A stretch of 14,054 bases of DNA from Thermoproteota archaeon. GTDB lineage: Archaea; Thermoproteota; Korarchaeia; Korarchaeales; Korarchaeaceae. A model generated the notes under the pieces. It was not told the origin of the DNA, did not search any database, and saw nothing but the letters and a program-made list of their open reading frames with translations. Below are positions 1 to 6,516 of the stretch, piece by piece (the stretch's first letter is position 1; each line of letters starts with the position of its first letter). The stretch lies in NCBI GenBank assembly GCA_011042755.1, contig DRBY01000104.1:1-14054 (forward strand). Reading direction: 5' to 3'. The translations under genes and the position numbers were made by a program.

Positions 1-23
1 ATCCCACCCCCGGCGCCACCCGT

Positions 24-99
24 GGGCCGGTGGTCTAGTGGCTATGACGCCGCCCTTACGAGGCGGAGGTCGTGGGTTCGAGTCCCACCCGGCCCACCA
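24..99 (+). tRNA. tRNA-Val (anticodon UAC)
   Basis: A complete cloverleaf can be folded by eye. The 7-bp acceptor stem is 24-30 with 89-95. The anticodon stem is CCGCC/GGCGG (50-54 with 62-66) around a 7-nt loop whose bases 57-59 read TAC, which decodes the valine codon GUA. The T arm is GTGGG/CCCAC with loop TTCGAGT, and there is a short variable loop. The discriminator base is A96 and the 3' CCA (97-99) is encoded in the DNA. I see no intron in the anticodon loop. The upstream promoter lies mostly outside the window. The TATA-like box of the next gene begins right at the CCA end. Confidence 0.97.
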
Positions 100-107
100 A
101 ACTATTT
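99..107 (+). promoter_or_regulatory. TATA-like box for the first radical SAM gene
   Basis: AAACTATTT is centred at 103, about 26.5 nt before the ATG at 130. That is the spacing expected for an archaeal TATA box driving a leaderless mRNA. Its first base is the last base of the tRNA CCA, so the tRNA 3' end and this promoter abut. The assignment rests on position and composition only. Confidence 0.45.
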
Positions 108-129
108 GGCGAGGAGCGAGGTCTGGTAG

Positions 130-1677
130 ATGTCCAGGGTAATCAAGGAGGAGGGCGGGTATTACGACAGAGACCCCAGGGAGTTCAGGATAAGGGCGGC
201 CTTGGTCTACCCAGGACCCTATGAGGCCGCGATAAACTCGTTAGGCCATCAGATCGTGTACTTCCTAGGTAACTCTGCAGAGGGAGTCCTAGTAGAACGA
301 TTTACTACTGATTCCTTGGGATCGATCGAGAGCGGCGCTGAACTCAAGGCGTTTGACGTCATCCTGGCCTCACTTCACTACGAGGGGCAGGTTCACGTAC
401 TCCTCAACATGCTCAGAGAGGCAGGCATCCCTCCAGAGAAGGAGAAGAGGAGACAGCCCCTCGTCGTAGGAGGTCCAATTACCGCCAACCCTCTTCCTAT
501 GATGAGGTTCGCCGACGCCGTCGTTGTCGGTGACGGTGAGGGTGCCGTTGAAGCCGTCCTGGGGACGTTGGCTGAGGGAGGGTCTGTAGCCGATCTGGCT
601 GACGTGGAGGGCGTCTTCCTCCCCGGCTCTAAGACCAGGTTTAGGAGGTCTCCCCTCTCCTACCTGCCTCCTCGTCAGATTAAGGCAACTACTAAGAGCG
701 GAGAGACGAACCCCTTCCTCTTGGAGATATCGAGGGGCTGCTCTCATGGTTGCAGGTTCTGCCTCTTGGGGTGGACGCAGAGACCGAGGAGGGATAGACC
801 TCTTTCCCAGTTGCTGGAGCAGGTTGAGCTAGCCAGAGATCTTGGATTTGACAAGGTGTACGTGATTGGGAGCGACGTGCTGGGGCATCCGCGCGCGGTA
901 GATGTGCTAAAGAAGATACTAGATGAGGGACTTAGACTCTCTCTGCCGTCTCTGAGGGCAGATGAGGTCACTCAAGAGCTCGTTGAGGTAATTGCCGAAG
1001 CTGGTCTCAGAAAGGTGTCGTTGGCGCCTGAAACCGGGAGCCGCAGACTTAGCCTAGCGATCAACAAATGTGTGGTTCTCGAGAAAGTCGTAAATGCTGC
1101 CTCAGAGTTGGCCAAGGCTGGAGTGAATGAGGTGAAGCTATACCTCATGGCGGGGCTCCCGTGGGAAACTAAAGAAGACATTAAAGCTTCCGCGGAGCTT
1201 GCGATCTCCGTGAAAGAGGCTGGGCTCAAGGTCGAGCTGTCTGTGAGTCAGTTCGTGCCAAAGCCGCACACTCCGTTTCAGAGAGTTCCGATGGCCAGGC
1301 CAGACTGGTACAGATCGGCAGTCAGAGCCTTGAGGAGGGCCTCAGGGGTTAGAGTGAAGGCTGTGCACCCGGGCAGAGCAGCCATTCAAGGACTCATCTC
1401 CTTGGGGGGCGTGGGGTCCTCTGAGGCGGTGATCAGGGCCTCCAGTGGGGGGTACAACGCGTCCAACTACTTTGAGGCGTTCAGGAGCTCAGGGATAAAC
1501 CCAGAGTCGATTCTCTACTCCTGGAGGGACGCTCCTTGGAGAGATGTCGTTGACACTGGCGTCAGGGAGGATGCGCTCTCCGCAGAGCTAGAGAGGGCTA
1601 AGGAGGGATTGCCCACGCCGAGCTGCGACGTCGGCTGCTGGGGCTGCGGAGTCTGCTCAGCGCCCGCTCACTCTTAA
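130..1677 (+). CDS. Radical SAM protein, TIGR03960/COG1032-like
   Basis: The 515-residue protein has an N-terminal region (about 20-145) with the GGP..(A)NP and VVGDGE motifs seen in the TIGR03960/COG1032 group, where a degenerate B12-binding-like fold precedes the radical SAM domain. The core has the CX3CX2C motif at Cys204, Cys208 and Cys211, which would bind the SAM-cleaving 4Fe-4S cluster. An extra cluster-like motif, CX3CX2CX2C, sits at the extreme C terminus (Cys499, 503, 506, 509) and resembles the Cys-rich tail of TIGR03960 proteins. The substrate is unknown. The ATG at 130 lies about 26 nt from a TATA-like box, and GAGGT at 119-123 could act as a ribosome-binding site. The stop codon overlaps the likely promoter of the next gene. 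The radical SAM assignment is firm; the exact family is inferred from remembered motifs. Confidence 0.9.
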   Translation: MSRVIKEEGGYYDRDPREFRIRAALVYPGPYEAAINSLGHQIVYFLGNSAEGVLVERFTTDSLGSIESGAELKAFDVILASLHYEGQVHVLLNMLREAGIPPEKEKRRQPLVVGGPITANPLPMMRFADAVVVGDGEGAVEAVLGTLAEGGSVADLADVEGVFLPGSKTRFRRSPLSYLPPRQIKATTKSGETNPFLLEISRGCSHGCRFCLLGWTQRPRRDRPLSQLLEQVELARDLGFDKVYVIGSDVLGHPRAVDVLKKILDEGLRLSLPSLRADEVTQELVEVIAEAGLRKVSLAPETGSRRLSLAINKCVVLEKVVNAASELAKAGVNEVKLYLMAGLPWETKEDIKASAELAISVKEAGLKVELSVSQFVPKPHTPFQRVPMARPDWYRSAVRALRRASGVRVKAVHPGRAAIQGLISLGGVGSSEAVIRASSGGYNASNYFEAFRSSGINPESILYSWRDAPWRDVVDTGVREDALSAELERAKEGLPTPSCDVGCWGCGVCSAPAHS

Positions 1678-1681
1678 TATA
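1674..1681 (+). promoter_or_regulatory. TATA-like box for the 92-residue protein
   Basis: TTAATATA spans the TAA stop of the upstream gene. Its centre is about 37 nt before the ATG at 1715. This predicts a transcript start near 1704 and a short leader containing GGTGAT, a good archaeal Shine-Dalgarno sequence. Confidence 0.4.
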
Positions 1682-1714
1682 GAATGACGTGCCGGGCTCT
1701 TGCCGGGTGATCGC

Positions 1715-1993
1715 ATGCCGACCTACGTGTACATAGTCTACTACAAGTTGAAGGAGATGACCGACGAGGAAGAGGAGCGCGCCCGAAGAGAGTGGGAAGA
1801 GATGATGGCTGAGTGGCCCCCAGAGGTCAGGCTCGTCGGGGTCTACGACCACGCTTGGGGAACCCCATATAACGGATTTCTGATGCTAGAGTGTGACAGC
1901 ATGGATGCTTACGCGAAGTTCTGGAGGTGGTTTAGGGACAAGGTCAGGTGGTACGTCATAGAGACTCAGACCGTGATAGCAACGAAGAGATGA
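1715..1993 (+). CDS. Small conserved-looking protein, possibly DUF3303/dimeric alpha-beta barrel type
   Basis: This 92-residue protein starts at the ATG at 1715, preceded by GGTGAT four bases away; an upstream in-frame TTG at 1700 is less likely. It opens with a hydrophobic beta-like strand (VYIVYY), then a charged helix rich in Glu and Arg, a strand (VRLVGVYDHAW), a Gly/Pro turn, another strand (GFLMLECDS), an aromatic-rich helix (about 62-78) and a final strand. This strand-helix-strand-strand-helix-strand order resembles small ferredoxin-like dimeric barrel proteins such as DUF3303 or EthD-like families. There are no cysteine pairs, signal peptide or membrane segments. Its last 38 bases overlap the end of truA on the other strand. 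The function is unknown and the fold is inferred. Confidence 0.72.
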   Translation: MPTYVYIVYYKLKEMTDEEEERARREWEEMMAEWPPEVRLVGVYDHAWGTPYNGFLMLECDSMDAYAKFWRWFRDKVRWYVIETQTVIATKR

Positions 1994-2747
1994 GTTCCTG
2001 ACAGTCGAGAGCCCGCGCGGATGCAGATATGAGAATTGACTGCCCCACCCAAGCAGAAGAGAGGGTTAACCATCTTTTAGCGAAGTTACGGAGCCACTTA
2101 AGTTCAGGCGTGAAGCCAACACCCTCACATACAGTCTTCAGTAAGACAAGTCCACCGGGAGGAGCTGGCCTCACCACCCTGTGGTCGTAGAGCGCGTACT
2201 CTATCACGAAACCCACTATCCTCCTTATCATCTCCCAGCAGAAGCGTCTGCCAATGAAGAGAAGCCCTCTGAAGAAAGGAGGAAAGTCTAGCAACCTAAC
2301 CTCGGGAAACTCAGCGCTCCCCTCCCTGCAGAAGGCTGGGCCCCCCATACTTCTAGCTAGTTTAATCGCCGACCTCAAACGCTCAGGAGTGATCATGGAG
2401 AGCTCTGGACAGACGTACAGATAGACCTTCTCTCTACATGCCTTCCTAGGGTTGAAATCTGGCGCTGGACTCGCGATCGCCCAGGCAACTAAGTCTTCTG
2501 GCAGATCTGCGTTAAGTCTCGAGAGGGACACCGTTCCTGTGCAGCTGAAACTCACGACGTTGTCCAGGGCAGAAACTCCTCTATCAGTCCGGCTTGAGGA
2601 CTGCACAGAGCCGTCTGGATCCATCAGGCCCAGTCTGATTAGGCAGTCCTCGAGCGTCGATTGGACGGTCCGGAGACCTGGCTGTTTCGAGAACCCGAAG
2701 AACCCATCCCCGAGATACGCAATCCTGAGGGCGACCTTTTTCGTCAT
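1956..2747 (-). CDS. truA: tRNA pseudouridine synthase TruA family
   Basis: This 263-residue protein isomerises uridines to pseudouridine in the tRNA anticodon arm, classically positions 38-40. It opens with a strand and a GDGFFGFSKQPG loop matching the YDG..F.G(W/F)..Q motif of the family. The catalytic block SSRTDRGVSA places the essential aspartate at residue 55, followed by NVVSF. The length is normal for TruA. I place the start at the ATG at 2747 because an AT-rich palindrome is centred 26.5 nt upstream; an in-frame TTG at 2756 would add three residues. The gene is divergent from cca, another tRNA-maturation gene, and overlaps the small upstream gene tail to tail by 38 bp. In some archaea Pus10 or other enzymes share tRNA pseudouridylation, so the exact target position is not certain. 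Confidence 0.92.
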   Translation of the reverse strand: MTKKVALRIAYLGDGFFGFSKQPGLRTVQSTLEDCLIRLGLMDPDGSVQSSSRTDRGVSALDNVVSFSCTGTVSLSRLNADLPEDLVAWAIASPAPDFNPRKACREKVYLYVCPELSMITPERLRSAIKLARSMGGPAFCREGSAEFPEVRLLDFPPFFRGLLFIGRRFCWEMIRRIVGFVIEYALYDHRVVRPAPPGGLVLLKTVCEGVGFTPELKWLRNFAKRWLTLSSAWVGQSILISASARALDCQELISSLLSRSESL

Positions 2748-2769
2748 CCTGAGCAAGAGCCTGCTAACG

Positions 2770-2777
2770 ATAATTAT
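2770..2777. promoter_or_regulatory. Palindromic TATA element shared by truA and cca
   Basis: ATAATTAT is a perfect palindrome in the 59-bp divergent gap. Its centre (2773.5) is 26.5 nt from the truA ATG and 33.5 nt from the cca GTG, compatible with one TBP site serving both directions. truA would be leaderless and cca would have about a 6-nt leader. This is inferred from spacing only. Confidence 0.5.
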
Positions 2778-2806
2778 GATCGCGCATCTAGGTTTACCGA
2801 ATCCCG

Positions 2807-4216
2807 GTGAGCGGCGACGTTGAGATCCGTGACATCATAGAGGAGCTAAAGGAGGAGCTCACACCCTCTCCTGAAGAGAGAGTTCTAGTCAAGGGGACAA
2901 TCTCCGAGGCAGTAGGCCGCCTCAAGTCTGCCTTGGCCGACCTTGGGCTCCCGGCCGAGCCAACGCCAGTGGGTTCTGCCGTCAGAGATACGTGGCTGCC
3001 AGGTAAGGCAGACATAGACATCTTTCTACTGTTCCCTCTGGACTATCCGTCTGACGAGTTAGGCCCAGCTACTCTCGCGGCAGCTGAGAGAGCATTTGGT
3101 GCGTACAAGCTGAGGTATGCGAGCCACCCGTACGCCGTGGTGGAGTTGAACGGATTTGAGATCGACGTCGTGCCAGCTTACCGCATCTCTAACTACACGG
3201 AACTGCGGTCTCCAGTCGACAGAACTCCGCTCCATAATCGCTTCCTGCTCGAGAGGTTGAACGACAGGATGCGAAGTGAGATCAGACTGCTCAAAGCCTT
3301 TCTGAGGGGGATAGGAGCTTATGGGGCCGAACTCGCCGTTGGAGGGTTCAGCGGGTACCTGGCGGAGCTTCTGATCCTCAAGTATGGGTCGTTCCTAGAC
3401 TTGGTGAAGAGCGCCTCCGCCTGGCGGCCTCCCGTGTCCCTCACCCTAGAGGGGGAGCCCCCCGACTGGGTGGCAGAGAGCGAGTCCCCCTTGATTTTCG
3501 TCGATCCCGTAGATCCCAGGAGGAACGTGGCCTCTGCGGTTACTGAGACACAGCTCAATCGCTTCAGAAGCGCCTGTTCTGCTTTTTTAAAGCAACCGAG
3601 CAGGGAATTCTTTACAGAGAAGACTCTGCCGCCTGTGAGTAGGCAGGAGCTGGCGCGCATGTTGAAGGATAGGGGGACTACCCTCCTGCTGGTGCTATAC
3701 GAGGGACTCGCCGAACCACCTGACACTCTATGGTCTCAGGCGATTTCAGGGGCTTTCAGACTGAAGCGAGCCCTTGAAGAGGCAGGTTTCAATCCCCTGC
3801 AGGCCGAGGGGTGGACGGACGAGACGTCGAGGATTGCTCTCGTTCTCGAAGTTGAGAGAGCGGTCCTCCCAGTGGTTGAGAAGAGGGTTGGGCCAGAGGT
3901 CGGAGGGCCTGGGGAAGCCGGCTTTCTCAAGAAGCATCTTGGAGCAAGAGACACGCTCGGTGGTCCATTCATAGAGGGCTCGCGCTGGGTGGCGTTCAAG
4001 GCCAGGAGGCTAACAAGCCTGAGGGATGTTGTGGAGGAGCTAACCTCTGGCGTCGAGTCGATCCTGCCAAAGCTGCTCAGAGGATCTGAGCCCAGGATCT
4101 TGCTCCAAGACGACAGCGACTTTCCTGGGTGGGATGACCTCCTTCCCTTCCTTGGAGAGTTCCTCAGAAGGCGTAGGGACTTCTTCGCCGAGCGTCTAGT
4201 GCCCCCTGAAGACTGA
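2807..4216 (+). CDS. cca: CCA-adding enzyme (archaeal class I tRNA nucleotidyltransferase)
   Basis: The 469-residue protein adds or repairs the 3' CCA of tRNAs without a nucleic acid template. The nucleotidyltransferase head carries GS..R.T.LPG.ADIDIF at about 56-73, with the two metal-binding aspartates at 69 and 71. The third carboxylate is Asp120 in the EIDVVP strand. The central part contains the helical substrate-binding region and GGFSGYL..L..Y, typical of the archaeal class I enzyme, and the length agrees with that family. The start is GTG at 2807, a few bases after the predicted transcript start; no strong Shine-Dalgarno sequence is visible. Since the window's tRNA-Val already encodes CCA, the role here would include repair. 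The gene is divergent from truA, and its last 21 bases overlap the end of the enolase gene. Confidence 0.96.
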   Translation: MSGDVEIRDIIEELKEELTPSPEERVLVKGTISEAVGRLKSALADLGLPAEPTPVGSAVRDTWLPGKADIDIFLLFPLDYPSDELGPATLAAAERAFGAYKLRYASHPYAVVELNGFEIDVVPAYRISNYTELRSPVDRTPLHNRFLLERLNDRMRSEIRLLKAFLRGIGAYGAELAVGGFSGYLAELLILKYGSFLDLVKSASAWRPPVSLTLEGEPPDWVAESESPLIFVDPVDPRRNVASAVTETQLNRFRSACSAFLKQPSREFFTEKTLPPVSRQELARMLKDRGTTLLLVLYEGLAEPPDTLWSQAISGAFRLKRALEEAGFNPLQAEGWTDETSRIALVLEVERAVLPVVEKRVGPEVGGPGEAGFLKKHLGARDTLGGPFIEGSRWVAFKARRLTSLRDVVEELTSGVESILPKLLRGSEPRILLQDDSDFPGWDDLLPFLGEFLRRRRDFFAERLVPPED

Positions 4217-5485
4217 CAATCCTGGGTAAACTCCTGCTGGCCCCAGATCTTCCTCTATCTCCAGCAGCCTGTTGTACTTGGCGATCCTCTCTCCCCTGGC
4301 GGGTGCGCCAGTCTTTATCTGGCCAGCGTTGAGGGCCACGGCCAAGTCCGCTATGCTGGTGTCGATCGTCTCGCCCGACCTGTGGCTCACGATGACTGCG
4401 TACCCCGAAGTCTGAGCCAACCTGGCTGCATCGAGCGCCTCGGTCAGGGTTCCCACCTGATTTATCTTCCAGAGGAGTGCGTTCGCCGCTCCCCTCGATA
4501 TCCCCATCTTCAACCTAGATACGTTCGTCGTGAAGTGGTCGTCGCCCACTATCTGAACTCTGTCGCCCAGCTCTCTCGTCATCCTAGCAAGGGTCTCTAG
4601 GTCCTCCTCGTAGAAGGGGTCTTCTATACTGATGATGGGGTACTCCTCAATCAGCCTCTCGTAGAAGTCGAGGAGCGTCTCTGGAGACAGCTCTCTTCCA
4701 TCGATCCTGTAGACTCCATCGACGTAGAAGCTGCTAGCGGCCGCATCCAAGGCTAGGAATACCTTACCGTCGTGACCCGCCGCTTCTATTGCAGACATCA
4801 GCGCATCAAGCGCCTCCCTAGTGTTCCTCATGGGAGGAGCGTATCCTCCCTCGTCACCCAGGTTCCTGGCAGACTTCCCGTACCTCTCAACTAGGATCTT
4901 GCCGAGCTCCTTGTATACTTCCACGGCGGCGTACAAAGCGTCTCGGAATGAGTTGAATGCCGCCGGCACGATCATGAACTCCTGAATTGCCAAGTCGCTC
5001 CCGGCATGCAGCCCGCCATTGAGCACATTAAGCAACGGCACGGGAAGCACGTGCGCATTCACCCCGCCAACATACCGGTAGAGGGGCATCCTGAGGCCCA
5101 CGGAAGCCGCTCTCGCGACCGCCATCGATATCGATAGGATGGCGTTCGCTCCGAACCTGGACTTGTTTGGGGTGCCGTCTGCCTCTATCATAGCCAGATC
5201 GACTTCCCTCTGCATCCTAGCGTCTCTACCTATCACCACAGAGGCGAGGGGTCCCTCGACGTTCGAAACAGCTGTGAGAACTCCCTTCCCTCCGAGCCTC
5301 TTCCCTCCGTCCCTCAGCTCGACCGCCTCGTGCACCCCCTTGGAAGCCCCGGCAGGGACTGAGAAGGATCCGACGAAGCCTCCCGAAGTCCTGACCCACG
5401 TCTTCACGGTTGGATTGCCCCTAGAGTCCAGAATCTCCATCGCTCTGACTTCCTCGATTAGAAAGTCGGTCATCTTATCTCGCAC
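4196..5485 (-). CDS. eno: Enolase (phosphopyruvate hydratase)
   Basis: Enolase interconverts 2-phosphoglycerate and phosphoenolpyruvate in glycolysis and gluconeogenesis. The 429-residue product has DSRGNPTV near the N terminus, a serine loop (GASKG), GDEGGYAP with the catalytic glutamate at about 212, and the metal ligands Asp247 (LALDAA), Glu288 (SIEDP) and Asp315 (VGDD). The proton-abstracting lysine is Lys340, followed by INQVGTLTE, and VSHRSGET and Lys391 are also present. The usual acidic residue after SGET is replaced by isoleucine, a mild departure. I chose GTG at 5485 because a GAGGAGG tract and a TATA-like box sit at suitable distances; an ATG at 5473 would remove four residues. The 3' end overlaps cca by 21 bp. 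An IS607 relic ends just upstream of its promoter. Confidence 0.98.
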   Translation of the reverse strand: MRDKMTDFLIEEVRAMEILDSRGNPTVKTWVRTSGGFVGSFSVPAGASKGVHEAVELRDGGKRLGGKGVLTAVSNVEGPLASVVIGRDARMQREVDLAMIEADGTPNKSRFGANAILSISMAVARAASVGLRMPLYRYVGGVNAHVLPVPLLNVLNGGLHAGSDLAIQEFMIVPAAFNSFRDALYAAVEVYKELGKILVERYGKSARNLGDEGGYAPPMRNTREALDALMSAIEAAGHDGKVFLALDAAASSFYVDGVYRIDGRELSPETLLDFYERLIEEYPIISIEDPFYEEDLETLARMTRELGDRVQIVGDDHFTTNVSRLKMGISRGAANALLWKINQVGTLTEALDAARLAQTSGYAVIVSHRSGETIDTSIADLAVALNAGQIKTGAPARGERIAKYNRLLEIEEDLGPAGVYPGLSVFRGH

Positions 5486-5510
5486 CCACTCCGCCTCCTC
5501 TGCAGTTACG

Positions 5511-5518
5511 TAAAATAA
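5511..5518 (-). promoter_or_regulatory. TATA-like box of the enolase gene
   Basis: On the minus strand this reads TTATTTTA, centred 29.5 nt before the GTG at 5485. The predicted transcript starts at about 5488, giving a leader of only a few bases. The box lies between the enolase start and the end of the tnpB relic, so the insertion left the core promoter intact. Confidence 0.5.
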
Positions 5519-5539
5519 TGATTTGAACGGGAGAAGTCA

Positions 5540-5572
5540 GCCTCCGCCAAGAGGCCTAACCGATTATAGGCC
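5540..5572 (-). repeat. Overlapping inverted repeats at the tnpB 3' end
   Basis: GGCCTA (5553-5558) and TAGGCC (5567-5572) form a 6-bp stem with an 8-nt loop spanning the tnpB stop codon. GCCTC (5540-5544) and GAGGC (5551-5555) form a second, mutually exclusive stem. They may be a remnant of the transposon right end or of its guide RNA, which in TnpB elements comes from this region, or a terminator. No poly-T tract follows. Confidence 0.35.
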
Positions 5573-6189
5573 GTTCTGACCCTCGCCCACGTTAGAGCCG
5601 AATGCGCTCAAACGAGGCGAGGATCTCCCCCCGTTCGCCACTAGGGGCTTGCGGGGGCCTTCGGGGGGAACGGAAGCTCCCCACATCTCGTGGGCTTTCA
5701 ACACGATGTTGAGGGCGCCGATCACGTCCCGGTCGCCCTCGAAGCCTCAGCTGAGGCATCTCAACCCGCGGTGCCCATTCGGGCTCAGCTTGCCCCTACA
5801 TATCGGGCACCGCGAGGAGGTGCCCCTTGGGTTCACATATATTACGCTCAGGCCCTGGAGCTTGGCCTTGTACTCGAGTATCTGCTGGAACCTGCGGAAG
5901 CTCCACCTGTGCAGCCGCCCGTTCATCTCCCTGGAGTACCTGATCCTGCGCCTTATGCCCTTCAGATCCTCCAGCGCGACTGTTGAGACCCCAAGCTGGA
6001 GGGCCCTCCCGACTATCCAGAGGACCAGCTTGTGGTAGATGTCCTTCACCCGATTGCGCTCCCTCCTCCTATACTTCGCCAGGAGCCTCTCCCTCATCTT
6101 CCAACCTTTAGGGCAGACCGTATCCGCCTGCGCTTGAGGAAGTACGCGATCCTTATCGAGCGCTCTTCCGTCTTTATCTGGAAGATAAA
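5564..6189 (-). pseudogene. tnpB: TnpB-family nuclease pseudogene (C-terminal half)
   Basis: The reading frame resumes just after the tnpA stop with a basic stretch containing ERSIRIAYFLKRRR, typical of the middle of TnpB. It shifts frame near 6100 and continues as LLAKYRRRERNRVKDIYHK, the VALEDL motif bearing the RuvC-II glutamate, and a zinc ribbon starting with CPIC. The second zinc pair reads C-L-S-stop: TGA at 5747-5749 stands where the fourth cysteine is expected. The frame then continues with GFEGDRDVIGALNI, which carries the RuvC-III aspartate, to a TAA at 5564. The N-terminal domains and the first RuvC aspartate are absent. As it stands it cannot encode an active RNA-guided nuclease. 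The longest uninterrupted piece is the 116-residue ORF at 5747-6097. Confidence 0.88.
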
Positions 6190-6475
6190 TCAGGTGGCTA
6201 CGACCCTGTATCCTTTAGCGGAGCAGTAGTCCTCTAGCCTCTCCACCTGTCTCTTCAGGTCTTCTAGCTGATCCCTGCTCACCCTGGCGTATATAGCGGC
6301 CCTGACCTCCTTCACACCGCCGAGCAGCCTCTTGACCTCTGACTCCGGTATCCTGAAGTGGCCTTCCTGCGTCCTGACCGCCCTGACCTTGCCGGCGTAG
6401 ATCCAGCGCCTGAGCGTGGTGGTGCTGACGCCCAGCAGTTCCCGCGGCCTGGTCGATGCGGCAGAGGCGCTCCAT
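6190..6475 (-). pseudogene. tnpA: IS607 TnpA serine recombinase pseudogene (N-terminal half)
   Basis: The ATG at 6475 begins MERLCRIDQAA. A frameshift near 6445 (one base extra, or two missing) then leads into ELLGVSTTTLRRWIYAGKV, the MerR-like DNA-binding domain that precedes the catalytic domain in IS607 transposases. HFRIPESEVKRLL follows, then AAIYARVS, whose serine codon (6277-6279) is the recombinase nucleophile. The frame ends at TGA 6190-6192 after GYRVVAT, so about half the catalytic domain is missing. A tandem GCGGAGAA repeat and AGAAGTGA just before the ATG could have been its ribosome-binding region. Confidence 0.87.
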
Positions 6476-6507
6476 TCACTTCTCCGCTTCTCCGCATAAC
6501 TTACTCG

Positions 6508-6515
6508 AGTGTAAA
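6508..6515 (-). promoter_or_regulatory. Possible relic promoter of tnpA
   Basis: On the minus strand TTTACACT is centred 36 nt before the tnpA ATG. This predicts a leader of about ten bases that includes the purine-rich tandem GCGGAGAA repeat. The match to a TATA consensus is weak. Confidence 0.25.
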
Positions 6516-6516
6516 T

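Larger units (their letters stand above)
5564..6475 (-). mobile_element. Decayed IS607-family insertion sequence (tnpA-tnpB)
   Basis: A serine-recombinase tnpA fragment is followed in the same orientation by a tnpB fragment, the gene order of IS607 elements. Three kinds of damage are visible: a frameshift near 6445 in tnpA, an internal deletion at about 6189-6192 joining the first half of tnpA to the middle of tnpB, and a further frameshift near 6100 plus an in-frame TGA at 5747-5749 in tnpB. Roughly 0.8 kb seems to be missing compared with a full-length element; this is an estimate from usual protein lengths. IS607 elements lack terminal inverted repeats, so the outer limits cannot be fixed. 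The stated limits are those of the recognisable coding parts. It could only move, if at all, with help from another copy. Confidence 0.85.

Noticed and set aside
5747..6097. An intact 116-residue transposase gene
   Set aside because: It is the C-terminal part of TnpB only, begins at an internal methionine after a frameshift and ends at an in-frame TGA before the last catalytic residue.
6215..6475. The 86-codon open frame read straight from the tnpA ATG as an intact small gene
   Set aside because: After eleven codons its sequence becomes Gln/His/Arg-rich nonsense, while the neighbouring frame gives a clear IS607 HTH and recombinase start, so it is a frameshifted pseudogene.
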